Shown here in pieces: positions 25,057-36,830 of a stretch of 64,000 bases of DNA. The translations under genes and the position numbers were made by a program. Position 1 is the first letter of the stretch. Each line of letters begins with the position of its first letter. The notes under the pieces were generated by a model, which made no database searches, had not been told where the DNA came from, and saw only the letters and a program-made list of their open reading frames with translations. This DNA is from Acanthochromis polyacanthus (taxonomy: Eukaryota; Chordata; Actinopteri; Pomacentridae), in NCBI RefSeq assembly GCF_021347895.1, contig NC_067118.1:17419511-17483510 (forward strand), read 5' to 3'.

Positions 25057-26551
25057 GGAACGAAATTTATTGGATATTTTAAACTTTAACAAATAAAAAC
25101 CTGAAAAGTGGGGTGTGCAATATTATTCGGCCCCCTTGCATTAATACTTTGTAGCGCCACCTTTTGCTGCAATTACAGCTGCAAGTCGCTTGGGGTATGT
25201 CTCTATCAGTTTTGCACATTGAGAGACTGAAATTCTTGCCCATTCTTCCTTGCAAAACAGCTCGAGCTCAGTGAGGTTGGATGGAGAGCGTTTGTGAACA
25301 GCAGTCTTCAGCTCTGCCCACAGATTCTCGATTGGATTCAGGTCTGGACTTTGACTTGGCCATTCTAACACCTGGATACGTTTATTTGTGAACCATTCCA
25401 TTGTAGATTTGGCTTTATGTTTTGGATCATTGTCCTGTTGGAAGATAAATCTCCATCCCAGTCTCAGGTCTTTTGCATACTCCAACAGGTTTTCTTCCAG
25501 AATGCTCCTGTATTTGGCTCCATTCATCTTCCCATCAATTTTAACCATCTTCCCTGTCCCTGCTGAAGAAAAGCAGGCCCAAACCATGAGGCTGCCACCA
25601 CCATGTTTGACAGTGGGGATGGTGTGTTCAGGGTGATGAGCTGTGTTGCTTTTACGCCAAACATATCGTTTTGCATTGTGGCCAAAAAGTTTCATTTTGG
25701 TTTCATCTGACCAGAGCACCTTCTTCCACATGTTTGGTGTGTCTCCCAGGTGGCTTGTGGCAAACTTCAAACGAGACTTTTTATGGATATCTTTGAGAAA
25801 TGGCTTTCTTCTTGCCACTCTTCCATAAAGGCCAGATTTGTGCAGTGTACGACTGATTGTTGTCCTATGGACAGACTCTCCCACCTCAGCTGTAGATCTC
25901 TGCAGTTCATCCAGAGTGATCATGGGCCTCTTGGCTGCATCTCTGATCAGTCTTCTCCTTGTTGGAGGTGAAAGTTTAGAGGGACGGCCAGGTCTTGGTA
26001 GATTTGCAGTGGTCTGATACTCCTTCCATTTCAATATGATTGCTTGCACAGTGCTCCTTGAGATGTTTAAAGCTTGGGAAATATTTTTGTATCCAAATCC
26101 AGCTTTAAACTTCTCCACAACAGTATCTCGGACCTGCCTGGTGTGTTCCTTGGTCTTCATGATGCTCTCTGCACTTTAAACAGAACCCTGAGACTATCAC
26201 AGAGCAGGTGCATTTATACGGAGACTTGATTACACACAGGTGGATTCTATTTATCATCATCAGTCATTTAGGACAACATTGGATCATTCAGAGATCCTCA
26301 CTGAACTTCTGGAGTGAGTTTGCTGCACTGAAAGTAAAGGGGCCGAATAATATTGCACGCCCCACTTTTCAGGTTTTTATTTGTTAAAAAAGTTTAAAAT
26401 ATCCAATAAATTTCGTTCCACTTTATGATTGTGTCCCACTTGTTGTTGATTCTTGACAAAAAATTAAAATTTTATATCTTTATGTTTGAATCCTGAAATG
26501 TGGCGAAAGGTTGAAAAGTTCAAGGGGGCCGAATACTTTCACAAGGCACTG
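25057..26551 (-). mobile_element. Tc1-like element (copy C) with intact transposase but truncated left arm
   Basis: The right arm runs to 'ttcacaaggcactg' at 26551, followed by TA. The inner parts of the two arms match (25057-25140 against about 26335-26419). The outer ~132 bp of the right arm (26420-26551), including the terminus, has no counterpart on the left, where the match stops at 25057. Confidence 0.88.
25141..26160 (-). CDS. Tc1-family transposase, full-length and uninterrupted
   Basis: 339-aa DDE transposase that cuts and pastes its own element at TA sites. The N-terminal paired-HTH DNA-binding region spans residues 1-110, with an AT-hook-like PRPGRPSK between the two subdomains (about 55-62). 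GRVARRKP (113-120) leads into the catalytic domain. The catalytic residues are D152 (LWSDETK), D243 (QQDNDPKH) and E278 (PIENLW), giving D-D34E spacing as in Sleeping Beauty (340 aa). The glycine-rich HGGGSLMVWACFS box is also present. The frame has no stops or shifts, unlike the other three copies here. The start is the only ATG that keeps the family's N-terminus. The element's left terminus is missing, so the protein might act in trans but should not mobilise this copy. Confidence 0.95.
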   Translation of the reverse strand: MKTKEHTRQVRDTVVEKFKAGFGYKNISQALNISRSTVQAIILKWKEYQTTANLPRPGRPSKLSPPTRRRLIRDAAKRPMITLDELQRSTAEVGESVHRTTISRTLHKSGLYGRVARRKPFLKDIHKKSRLKFATSHLGDTPNMWKKVLWSDETKMKLFGHNAKRYVWRKSNTAHHPEHTIPTVKHGGGSLMVWACFSSAGTGKMVKIDGKMNGAKYRSILEENLLEYAKDLRLGWRFIFQQDNDPKHKAKSTMEWFTNKRIQVLEWPSQSPDLNPIENLWAELKTAVHKRSPSNLTELELFCKEEWARISVSQCAKLIETYPKRLAAVIAAKGGATKY

Positions 26552-26640
26552 TATGTGTCGTTGAATTTTCAGTTTTACTTAAACAGTTATGTTTTAGCCT
26601 ACTTTTGGAGACTTTCCATAAAGTTTATGAACGTGACGTC

Positions 26641-26832
26641 AATTCAATTCAATTCAATTCAATTCAATTCAATTCAATTTTATTTATATAGCTTCAATTA
26701 CAGTCAAATTGTCTCAAGACGCTTTACAGAACCCATATGCCTGACCCCCAGAGCAAGCCCAAAGGCGACAGTGGCAAGGAAAACACCCTTTTAACAGGGA
26801 AAAAACCTCGAGCAGAACCCGGAGCACGGCGT
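26641..26832 (-). mobile_element. 5'-truncated L2-like LINE tail with (GAATT)n end
   Basis: It begins with the AATTC microsatellite (26641-26679) and then matches the 3' end of the full-length LINE at 40184 over about 150 bp ('gtctcaagacgctttacag', 'gcctgacccccagagcaagc'). The match stops at about 26832, where hAT-like sequence starts. Confidence 0.85.
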
Positions 26833-27616
26833 GGCTTGGTGTCAAAAAAGAACACAACTTCTGCAGTTTGGGAGAATGTGTTGGCTCCATCAGAAAACGA
26901 CCTCGAGCTAACAAAGTCAATAAAAACTGCAATTCTTAAAAAGCTGGAGACCAAGCATGAATCTGATTCAGTGCGCAAATTAATGTGAAAGTGCACTTTC
27001 CTCGACCCTCGTTACCATGAAGGATATGAAACTGATGATAACACACTGATTGAAATCAAGGCTGAATTACAGGCTGAGATCGTGAGCTTAGAGGGGCAAG
27101 CAGCACCAGCAGCAGTGGCCATCAGAATGGAAGAGGCACAACCCGGACCCCCACAAAAAAGATGTCTCTGAGAACCCTCCTGCAAAAACGACCCGCAGCG
27201 GCTGTTCCAGTCGGCACTGCAGACGAGCGAGCCGGCGCTGAATTAACAGCCTACTGTTTGGAGCCTGTCATTCAAGGAGATGTGGACTCACTTCTCTGGT
27301 GGAAATATGCTGACAGTTGTTTTCCCCAGATGTCGCGACTGGCCCGAAAGTACCTGTGCGTCTGTGCCACAAGCTCACCATCAGAGCGGGTTTTCAGCAC
27401 CGCAGGTCCTGTTTTATTTTGCACTTTTTTCTAATCTGCATTTTTGTATTAATAAAAGTTGTTAATAATATGCATGTTATGTTATTATTCAGTAATAGTG
27501 TTTGGTATTCAATTTCCGAACGTGAAGGCACAAGCCAGTAACAGTAATAGTCATGGTAATACCGTATACCCCAGTAAGTTTGATGGTATCAAAATTGTGG
27601 ATACCGCCCAAGCCTA
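26833..27616 (+). pseudogene. hAT transposase relic, C-terminal half
   Basis: Translated pieces resemble hAT (ZBED-type) transposases: a helical segment at 26845-26988, then FLDPRYHEGYE (about 26999-27040), then the C-terminal dimerisation region WWKYADSCFPQMSRLARKYL...SSPSERVFSTAG (about 27296-27405). Stops and frame changes interrupt it. The right end, near 'ggataccgcccaagccta' (27599-27616), looks like a hAT inverted terminus. The left end is replaced by the LINE tail. Confidence 0.75.
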
Positions 27617-27639
27617 GTCTGGAGCCCTGATACATAACA

Positions 27640-27850
27640 ATTTTAGGCAATATCCTATCATTTTACGCTTTCTGAACCACATAATAATCTATGGGTTGCT
27701 TTTTTGCTGACATGCTATACTATGAACTACAGGCCATACTATGTTATTCTTGAAAAGTATACTATACTTTGACATTTTCTGAACTACATCATATACTATG
27801 GTGTTATACACAGAGTGCTTTGGTTACATGTTGACTTATAATCTAGATTT
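27640..27850. repeat. Imperfect 'actatacta' repeat
   Basis: Recurring motifs such as 'tatactatgaactac', 'gtatactatactttgacatt' and 'ctgaactacatcatatacta' suggest a diverged minisatellite-like teleost repeat. Confidence 0.35.
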
Positions 27851-27989
27851 TTTCTGTTTTGTTTTTTGACGTGATTACCACAGACCTGACCGTGAACACC
27901 GCTGACACCCACCCCAAAAAAAGACGCTGCCTAAGATCTCCAGGCTGCTTGGTCGTGGTCCTTCTGGCCTGCTCCAGAACACCTTCATC

Positions 27990-28382
27990 AACTACATCTT
28001 TTTAAGAGGCCCTCAGATGCTGCAACATCTGACTTTAAGGAGGAACTGCTAATTTCACTCTGTAACGAGACGGTTATTGTAAAGACCCAGCTCCTGGCGG
28101 CTTTGAGTAAAAATGCAACATCCATCAAAACAGAACTGCAGACAGTTAAATCTGAGCTGTCGGTCAGTATTTCAAACATCAAGTCCGACCCGGATGCCCT
28201 AAAGCACGCTGTGGTTGAAACGGAAACTTCAGTCTATGGTGTCTGTGGAGTGAACAGGGACTGTCTGCAAATTGCAAAACTGCTGCAACAGCAAAGACAG
28301 ACACAAATATTCAGTAACTTTGCTCTGATACACTGTAGTGCCAGCAGAATCACTGCAGCCTTCAACTGGCTTCTGTTGACAC
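27990..28382 (+). pseudogene. LINE ORF1-like coiled-coil relic
   Basis: An open stretch encodes DFKEELLISLCNETVIVK and then heptad-like SIKTELQTVKSELSVSISNI, which resembles the coiled coil of L1-type ORF1 proteins. It is cut by the hAT insertion at 28383. Family assignment is weak. Confidence 0.35.
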
Positions 28383-29048
28383 TAGGGCTGGACTCGAATT
28401 TTCCGAATATCCGAATATTAATTCGCAACGGATATCAATTTTGGTATCCAAAATATTCGCCCCCGCGCCAGTCTGACATTACCGGGCGGAACAAATATTT
28501 GGCGTTACTGTCTTCCCTCCATCTTCGGCCCACCTCAGCTCAGATCGACGCATCCCGTCATGTGATCACATAAACATATACACATATATCTATGACATAT
28601 ACACATATGTCTATGTGATCACCCCCTCCTCCCCCCAGACGAAAATACGAATATTTGGAGCTCTCTTCTCTTCGCCATCGGCCCACTTCGGCTCATCCCG
28701 CTGTGTTCGGCTCATCTCGGCTCATCCATTTGTGTTTGTTACCACCACCCGAATGGCCAGGTGGCTGCCGACCCTGATGTCACGCTTCACTTCGTTGCAT
28801 AAACACAAGACAAGATGCCAAAGACCTCCTCTGTTTGGGAATTCTTCAGTCTAACTGAAGACAAAACGAAGGCAGTGTGCAAAATTTGCGTCTGGGAGAC
28901 CAGACGAATGGATCCGAATATTCGGGCCGTCTCCGCCACATCGCCCCTCCCTCGTCGGACGTTACGGGGTGGAACGAATATTCGGATATTCGTCTTTAAT
29001 AGGGCCCGAATATCCGGAGACCAGAAATCACTATTCGGGCCAGCCCTA
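28383..29048 (+). mobile_element. hAT non-autonomous element carrying a BED-finger exon
   Basis: The termini 'tagggctgg' and 'ccagcccta' are exact inverted repeats. The flanking 8-bp duplications GTTGACAC (28375-28382) and GTTAACAC (29049-29056) differ at one base, matching the hAT 8-bp rule. Inside, ATG at 28815 opens a BED-type zinc finger start (SSVWEFFSLTEDKTKAVCKIC), with both first-pair cysteines. The rest of the transposase is absent. A smaller relative lies at 61078-61245. Confidence 0.88.
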
Positions 29049-29057
29049 GTTAACACC

Positions 29058-30440
29058 AATTGTGACAGGAGGATCTTTTCCTCCTGGCCACTGTGAGGCA
29101 CTGTGCCAGCAGTGTAGGTACCTTAATTGCTGGGCGGTACCATGCGCTGTTTATATTCAGGTGCGCAGCAGTGGAGTTGACAGTCTTCCACTCTGGTTGC
29201 TGTTGTGGTGGCTGTGGTTTGGCCTGGTGGTGTTCTGGTTGTAGCCACATTCTTTGTGTCCCGCTGCTGTAATTGCTGTCAAGGCACGCCGTCTACATTG
29301 TAAGTGCTCTGGTCCTTTTTTGTTGCATGTATTGACTTGCAGTGATTAAAATAACCACTCCTTTTAGTGTGGCTGATTGCTGGCCTGGGGGAGACGATCA
29401 GCTGGAGCCCTGCAGTGTGTGTGTGATTGTTGGTCGGCTCCAGGCGTGTGGCCAAGACGTGGATGGGCTGTATTTCCAGGGTTTATATCCTCGGCTCACC
29501 AGGTATGTGAATTTTGGCCATTTAAATTAGTTGACTTTTAGGTCTATCTATTTAATTATAGATTTTTATCTTTTCTTTTTAGCTGTCCAGCATCCAGTCA
29601 TCACCACGTGGACCCGTGCTGCTGTTTTGGTTTACTTCGGTTTTCTTTGGTTTTTGTACTGCTTTGTTTGTTTTATGTTCAGCTGCTAACCTAGAGCGGA
29701 GTACCATGTTGGCCCAGCACTGCTGAGTGCAGCCTGGGCCTGTTTTGTGCAGAGGCCGTGTCACCTGTTTGGACTTTGAAGGCTGAGGCCTGGTGACGCA
29801 GGCTCTTGCAATTGCTCAACGGATTTTTTTTATTTTTTTTATTGATTATTTAGATATTGCTTTAATCATTTCTTTTGCTAGCTTGGTTTGTTTCTTGTAT
29901 TAGTTGGTTTAATTGTTTGCTTTTTTGTTGGTTGCTTTTGTGAGTGTATTTTGTTTCCTGTTTTGGATTTAATTCATCATTCATTGTTCTGTTCCTTTTC
30001 TCCACACCAGTTATGGTTAGTTTGGGCATGTTTTATTATTTTTTTTTTTTGTCTTCTGTTACAGGTGCTGTGGCTTACTGCGGCAGTTATTCCCTGGTGG
30101 TATTATTTTCTTCACGGTCTCCTTCTTTTGTTTGATTTTACGTGTGTATGGTTTGCAGTGTCACGGGTGATTACTTTGAGGATTCTTCGCCCTTTTTGGT
30201 TGTCCTGCCACAGGGTAAGCCTCACCCCAGGTTTTAATTCTTTGTTGCCCATTCTTCCTTTTAGTTGGTGTATGTTAACTGGTGTGGATTATTTTCTTTT
30301 TTGATAATTTGTTAATAAACATTGGTAAATTGGACACGTCTCACCCCTTCTGTGTAATGGAACTTGTGTTGGCCTAGTGACTGGAAACTCACCAGAGCTA
30401 GATTTCCGGGGTGCTAGTCCCAGGTGGCGTTGTCGAAACC
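29058..30440 (+). mobile_element. Possible solo LTR or unclassified retroelement piece
   Basis: T-rich sequence begins 'tgtgacaggagg' right after the hAT insertion and includes AATAAA at 30314-30319. The TG start and poly(A) signal fit an LTR, but I find no matching second LTR, no primer-binding site and no clear 5-bp duplication. Confidence 0.25.
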
Positions 30441-30664
30441 ATAGTTGGTTTGATTAAGTACAAAGATCCCTTGTAATCTCGCCACACAATGTTATTCCTG
30501 CAACTTGAAAGACAGCTACTTTAGATAAAACTGGACTTGTAGCACATTGTCTACCTTACAATGATGGGAAAGAGGCATTGTTTATGTTTTGACAACCTAA
30601 ATCTAATGAGTTACTGATGCCAGAAGTCCGAATCTGCGAATATCTTTCTAACTATACTGAACTG

Positions 30665-31243
30665 TTAGCCTAGCCGCGCTAGACAACCCACGGCAACGAA
30701 TTTAATTCTCTGCCAGGGTGGGTCTAGTTACCCTCCATAAGGCTCGATGCTGGATTCTCCTAAAACTGGCCGGACCAATCACCATGAAGTGTAGAGTCAG
30801 AAGGCGGGCGTAACGAAGTGACGACAGAGGCGTGACGATTCTGACAGAAACAACCGGCGCACAATAAACAGTTATCTTTCGACTCGGCTTTGGCCACAGC
30901 CCTTAAAGATTTGAAGCTAAAATTCAACTTGAAAGATAAACAAAGGACGGCACTTAAGTGTTTCATTGAGAAGAAAGACGTATTTGGACTTATGCCGACG
31001 GGATATGGCAAATCCTTAATATACCTGTTGGCTCCGCTGGTTGGGAAGCTAATGGGACTTAGCCACACAATCCGCCGGTGCTCTCGGAACCAGGTCAGCC
31101 TATTCGTTGCGTTAATTGGTTGTATACCTACCCAATTGCTGCAGAGGGATTTGATAGACAGCCTTTTAGCCCGCCTCCCTCCCTGTCGAGCTTCCCTAGA
31201 CCCTTGTGCCGTCAGAAACATGGGATCTAGCATGGCTAGGCTA
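30665..31243 (+). mobile_element. Inverted-repeat element with 8-bp TSD carrying a RecQ-like helicase exon
   Basis: A perfect 8-bp duplication CTGAACTG flanks the unit at 30657-30664 and 31244-31251. The ends 'tagcctagccgcgctaga' and the complement of 'tctagcatggctaggcta' form ~18-bp inverted repeats with two mismatches. Inside (about 30890-31060) is a reading frame with LKDKQRTALKCFIEKKDVFG followed by LMPTGYGKSLIYLLAPLV. This is the Q-motif region and Walker A (PTGYGKS) of RecQ-type helicases. The remaining helicase domain is missing. Confidence 0.8.
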
Positions 31244-32039
31244 CTGAACTGTGGCCCTGAGGAGCCGTTGTGGGCGTCCTTTATTTTCATTTCTGAAAGG
31301 TGGCAATCCTATCTACGACTCTGACAGCTATTTATACTACTACTGCTTGTACAGCTATACTACAGCTACTATTAATCGTCTGGTATTTGGTTGTCAAGCT
31401 GCTAGCTCACGTTAGTGTTTTGCTAGTGGATAACTAGTTAGCTCTCACAGACTGGAAGCTCTCAACAAGATTTAATAAGGAAAAAAGAGCCAAAAACTAT
31501 TACCTATGAAAAGTTAATAAGTTTCCTTGTCTCAATTGTATGAGGTAGTGTGCAATTGTATGCAGCACAGTGAGACGGCATACTTGTCGTTTCCGTTTTC
31601 ATGACATCTACATCTACGGAATGCTCTGATACTTTGCCCACACTAGCTTAGCCTCACCGTAGCACACAGCTCAGGAAACTTCTTCAAAGCTTCTTAAAAT
31701 CCAAACGAAATGCAATCAAAAGTTGGCAGCCCTGGGTGACCTTTCAAGCCTGACGTCTCGCTTCACTTCGCCCGTGTTAGTAAACAGAAGACAAAAGACG
31801 ATGATATCCTTGCTAATGTTTTTGGACACCGAAGCAAGATGAAATTTCTCGAAAATGCCTCAGTTTTTTCATTCCCTGTCTGCTATGCCGCTAATGTGAC
31901 CGCAGGGCTACGTCTTGTGAAACAGAGTCACTTGATTATTGTTGCTTTGTCTGATTGGTGAAACACAGTCATGTGGTAGATCCACTGGGGCCATCTCTCC
32001 ACAAAATTAAGCATGTCTAATGTGGTAAATAAAAAAGTA

Positions 32040-32212
32040 AAAGTGGAGAGTAGCCCAGTGTAACGGAGTAAGAGTACCGTTTCTTATTCACAAATCTACT
32101 CAAGTAAAAGTGAAAAGTATGGCAGAGGAAAAATTACTCTCAGAAGTACTTTAAAAAAAAAAATTAAAAAAAAGTTAAGTAAATGTAACTCGTCACTACC
32201 CACCTCTGGGTT
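32040..32212 (-). repeat. Teleost MITE fragment ('gtaaaagtac' family)
   Basis: Contains 'ggagtaagagtaccgtttct', 'actcaagtaaaagtg' and the end 'cgtcactacccacctctgg', a familiar teleost short interspersed DNA element read in reverse. Similar 'gtaaaagta' motifs recur at 37870-37970. Confidence 0.45.
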
Positions 32213-32606
32213 TCTGCATGTTTAGCTAAAACGCACATCTCACATGAAAGGTTGTGTTTGCTGTGTGTGTGTGAGAGAGAGAGAGAATAGAGGCTCAGGC
32301 TGTTGTCAACATTACTAAAAGTAAAAGCTGGACAAAGCACAGCAGGACTCCCACCATCAGTGGTGAGTCCACAACCTCTGAGAAACACAGCTGAAACCAG
32401 TACAGTTTCATCTGCAGTGGTTCAACAGAAGTTTGTGAGTGTGTTTTCTTTGCTTGACAGTGGCAGTAACTCAAGATTTCATACTATTTTGAAGCAGCTA
32501 TTAGGAATTTGCTTTGGTGATCTCAGATAAAAGTGATGTCAAAAAAAAAAACACAATACAATAAATGATAATAAAGGATACTATCATTCACAACACCTCT
32601 TTATAA

Positions 32607-32918
32607 CCCTGTAAAACCCACTGTTGCAGAAGTACATCAGTTTTATTTGTTTTAAATATTAGTTTATATATATATATTTGCTATTTTTTCTGTATTATAT
32701 TTATGTATATTATTTGCTCATTTCATTTTTTGATATTTTTTTCTGTATTTGTTATTTTCTTTTTTCCTTTTTGCTCATTTTCTTCTAGATTTGGGTTTAT
32801 ATTTTTTAGTTTTATTTCATTTTTTTGCATTTTTTTCTCTATATTATTATATATATAATTTTTTGTTAATTCTATTTTTTTCTTTTGCTATTTTTTTCTA
32901 TATTTGTGTTTTACAGGG
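32607..32918. mobile_element. piggyBac-like MITE
   Basis: The left end 'ccctgtaaaac' is mirrored by 'gttttacaggg' ending at 32918. The right flank is TTAA (32919-32922) and the left flank ATAA, one mismatch from TTAA. CCCTG-type termini with TTAA targets are typical of piggyBac. The interior is low-complexity T-rich sequence. Confidence 0.6.
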
Positions 32919-34590
32919 TTAACCCCTAAATTTTAAAAAAACCATGTTTGTGACCCCAGCTTTGATCAGTTCATTCCTGCAAAGCATGGTCACATGCACA
33001 GGCCGTGATGCTTAAACATTCAACAGTTCTGATTACAATAAGCTCTACAAGCATGCTGTTCTTATGAGGAATTCATTATGTTTTGTTTACTCAGTTTACA
33101 TAATCCGTCTATAAAACTAGAACAGAGAAGAAGATGAACAAGCAATGCAGCGTTAAAGTCCAGCCTCTTAATGACCTCCACAGAATAGAGGAAATGCTTG
33201 AAGTACACACAACTTACATTTGACAATTTACATTCCTCTTAATGATAGCCAAATACCTCTTGTATATGCTCAGACATAAGCTATAGACTTTACTGACAAA
33301 ATCCACTTGAAAGTGAGCGTCAGTTTGCAGAGAGGATCAGTAAACAGGCCGTTATCGAGCTGCAGCTACCAGCCAGCAGCTGTCTGATAAAGACAGGAGC
33401 CGAGCACACGCAGTGGACACCCCGAACGATTTATGATGCTCCGAATTTATCTCTGGCTTACACTGTGAGTGATTCAGGACTAATGAGTTTAGGGGCTTGA
33501 ACATGCCATCAGTTTGTTTTTTTTGGTCTGGACCACTGTTTGTGTTGTGTAGAAATGCCATTACTATACTACATCCTTTCTTTTCTTTTCACATTTTCTG
33601 GCATCTTGATCCTGTTAGTTAGTGCAAAGCCAAATCTTTGACAGAACTGAACAAACTTTGCTTCATGTGAACGTGCCCTAAAGTCTTCACTTCCTTGTTC
33701 CTCTTCTTGTTTTGGGGTCGAGCCCTCATACTGAGGCCTGTGCTCAACAATGTGTCCAACAGTGTGACACCTCAAAAAGATCCATGGTGACATTTGCACA
33801 CTCTCAAATATTGTCCCCATCATTCTCCTTCCATTCCTCTGAGGTCAGGCACAGTGGGAGAGATGGATTGTTATTATCATGGTTTGTTTTGCCACATATG
33901 TTAGGATGTGACACACTACTTTTGACAGAGAAATAACTGTAACCAACTCTTCTCTCACAGTGGATTCATGTCAGGATCTATCAATATTTTATCATGAGAA
34001 TTTTTTTTACACAGTAGCCATATTAATTAAGAACTAATTTCTGAGTCCAAAACCCACAAGGTAAAATGTGCCTCTCAAGTGAGATAGTTTAGACTGTAGA
34101 ATTTCACTGAATTTAGAAACTTTGTAACTTAGTAACCAAGCAGACGTTTTATAATTATGAAAGGTCCGCACTTGCTTCAACTTTAGATATTGATTTTCAT
34201 AGAAAAGTTGTTGATGGTGTCAGCCTTACCTCAAAGAGCCCCAAAGTTTTTGGAGTAGAACTGAGGGTAGGTGGTGTGATTAGCTTCAGACTGGTCCTTC
34301 ACTCACCAACCTGGGATTTGTGCCCCCATATCGGACAATTTATTTAAGCTTTGTTTTCATCCAGTGCTTGGTTCGAAATTGGCACCAAAACTACTTGGTT
34401 AGGTTCATGAATATATCATAGTTTGATTTAAAATACTCTTTTTCACACCATGACTGAAGCTTGTCCTCCCTTTTCTGAGTCACCAGGGTGACACATCTTG
34501 CCCCATCTGAGAATGATTGATCTGCTTAAAAGGAGTGACTGTAAAGCAATAAAATGAATGGCAAAGACATGTTGATTAGAAATATATTTG
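32919..34590. other. Intergenic stretch, no gene seen
   Basis: No recognised domain, no splice-linked exons and no clear terminal repeats between slc66a1 and nr1h5. Confidence 0.45.
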
Positions 34591-34594
34591 TGGC

Positions 34595-34760
34595 CGGTAG
34601 CTCAACTGGTTAAATGTATGACTCATGAATCAGGGCCACAAAGTGGCCATGATTTGAGTCTGATTTGCTGCATGTTCTTCCCCCACGCTTCTCCCCACAT
34701 TTCCTGTCTCTCTCTCTCCACTGTCCTCTACACCAAAGGCAAAAAAGGACAAAGAAAATA
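34595..34760 (+). mobile_element. tRNA-derived SINE
   Basis: The head 'ggccggtagctcaactggtt' is an A-box-like tRNA start. A body similar to 15888 and 36105 and an A-rich tail follow. Confidence 0.65.
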
Positions 34761-34844
34761 GGAAGTATTTGTGATGCATCACAAACCATCTGGACACAAA
34801 TATGTTTCCCTCAAAATGTTACACAGGTAGCATAACCTTTATTT

Positions 34845-35195
34845 TTTCTATTTTACCCATCCATCCATTATCTATACATCTCTTAATGCTCATAAGGGTC
34901 ATAGGGGCACTGGAGTCTATCCCAGCTGACTTAGGGTGAAGGACAGGTCACCAGTCAATCACAGGGCTACACATAGAGACAAACAATCACACTCACACCT
35001 ACAGACAATTTAGAGTTACCAAATAACCTCAGCATGTTTTTGGATTGTGGGAGGAAGCTGTAGTAACTAGAGCAAACCCATGCATATACAGGGAGAACAT
35101 GCAAACTCCATGCAGAAAGATCCCAGGAACCGGAACCGGGGCTCTTCTAGCTGTAAGGTGAAAATGCTAACCACCAATCCACTGTGCAGCCTTCC
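34845..35195 (-). repeat. Common teleost interspersed repeat, reverse copy
   Basis: Reverse complement of the 18205 family: 'ccatccattatctata' start, 'ggtcaccagtcaatcacagg', 'gagaacatgcaaactccatg' and 'gtgcagcc' end. Confidence 0.7.
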
Positions 35196-36104
35196 ACTAT
35201 GCTGAATTCATCCAGTCTGTTTATGACAGCAGGAAATGATGTGCCTCAGTAATGTGTTTTCTGTTTTCCTTTCTCCATTGCTGATTTATAGTTATATATA
35301 GAATATGCAGTGATTTTTTTCAGTTGGTTTCCCCTTGCTTGATTTAAATTGCTCTCTAAAATGTCAACATTTTTCTGAATACTGCAGACGTCATATTACT
35401 GCAGAAGTTTGTTCGATAAACAAGTCACACTTTTTAATGTTATTTTTGCTCTTTCAGTTGTACTTTTCTCTAAAGTTAAATTCATCAGTAAACAGTGTTG
35501 TCACCATGCACATACGGATCAATTTATGCTCTGGACACACTCTTCAAAGTACACACATAAACTCCTGTTTCATCTCTCATTAAGATTGATCATGACTGCA
35601 CCAGTGAAGTGTACAGATTCAGTGAGAATGGTCAGCTCTTCCCTGACCCTCAGCTATCCACCAGTTAGTCCTGATTCCCATAATGAGCCAGTGAAAGGAT
35701 GATAGTCGGGTGGGAGGACGCTATTAATCTTCAGTAAGCATGCTGCATGTCAAACGGCCCTGCTCAGAGATTTACAGGCCGATGTCGGGGTCACTGCTCC
35801 GTCTCCTGCGGGTGGTTCAGGCCTCGACTCCTTTCACTCTGCCCTGGCCTGGTCAGGCAGAGAGTCCTGAGACCCTTAAATCTAAGTGCTGTCCAATATT
35901 AACTGCAGCACAAACAGAGTAGAGGTAAACAAAGGGCAGAGTAAACACACTCCCAAGGACTGAAAGACAAACATGGACAGATACATTCACAGCACACATG
36001 CACTATGGTCAATTTAAATGTAAGTGCATTTAAATTTAAGTAGTAGGATGTGTTTTTTCTGGAGTGGACTTTAAAAATAAACCCTTCAAGAACAGTATTT
36101 AGTA

Positions 36105-36292
36105 GGTGCCCAGATAGCTCAGCTGGCTGAGCGGGTGACCCATGAACAGAGGTTATAGTCCCTGATGCAGCTCCCTGGGTTGGATTCCAGCTCACGGCTC
36201 TTTTCTGCAGGTTTTACCTCCATTCTTCTCCCTACTGTCGTGTCTGCCTCTCTACTAACCTGGCTAATAAAACCAAAGAAAGGCTAAAATAA
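36105..36292 (+). mobile_element. tRNA-derived SINE
   Basis: Close relative of 15888: 'ggtgcccagatagctcagct' head, 'gggttggattccagctcac' B-box region and an A-rich tail. Confidence 0.7.
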
Positions 36293-36830
36293 AAAAAAAC
36301 ATTTAGTCAATGAGCTGCTCATAAAGAAAACGTCAACTATTTATTTGCTCTGTGATGTTGGACTCTTGGGACACATATAGCCACACCGACACGTCTGACT
36401 GACTTTCTCTCACTCTGCCCATGAGGGAGAAGGTCATCCTCCCCTGCGTCCCCTCTGTCTTCTGATCTATGAAGTCTCGGCCAGGTCCAGCTGTTTGGGC
36501 CACAGTCCCATCCCTGTCCTTTCTGGGTGTCCCCACTTTCCCTTTTGTCTGGACCCCTGGGACGCTTAAGCCCTCCTCCAGCACATCATCCAGCACAGAC
36601 CAAGAGCCTCAGCTGCACTCTCTGCTTTTTAAAAATAGGCTGGGATATCGGCCTGGACAGCTAAGAGACCTGGACTCCTCCTGGGGATTGAGGAATGCCT
36701 CTGCACTTCCCAGATCCTTCATATCTGTGTGAATCCTCTGCGTAATCATCTGTTTGTGTCTATATCTCTGCATGCGTGTGTGTGGAGGTAGATCCCGTGT
36801 TCCCGACCGGAGAGAGGATTTTCTGTCCAG

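Noticed and set aside
30890..31324. RecQ-like frame as a host helicase gene
   Set aside because: Only the Walker A region is present and it sits inside an element with inverted ends and an 8-bp duplication. No downstream helicase motifs or exons are found.
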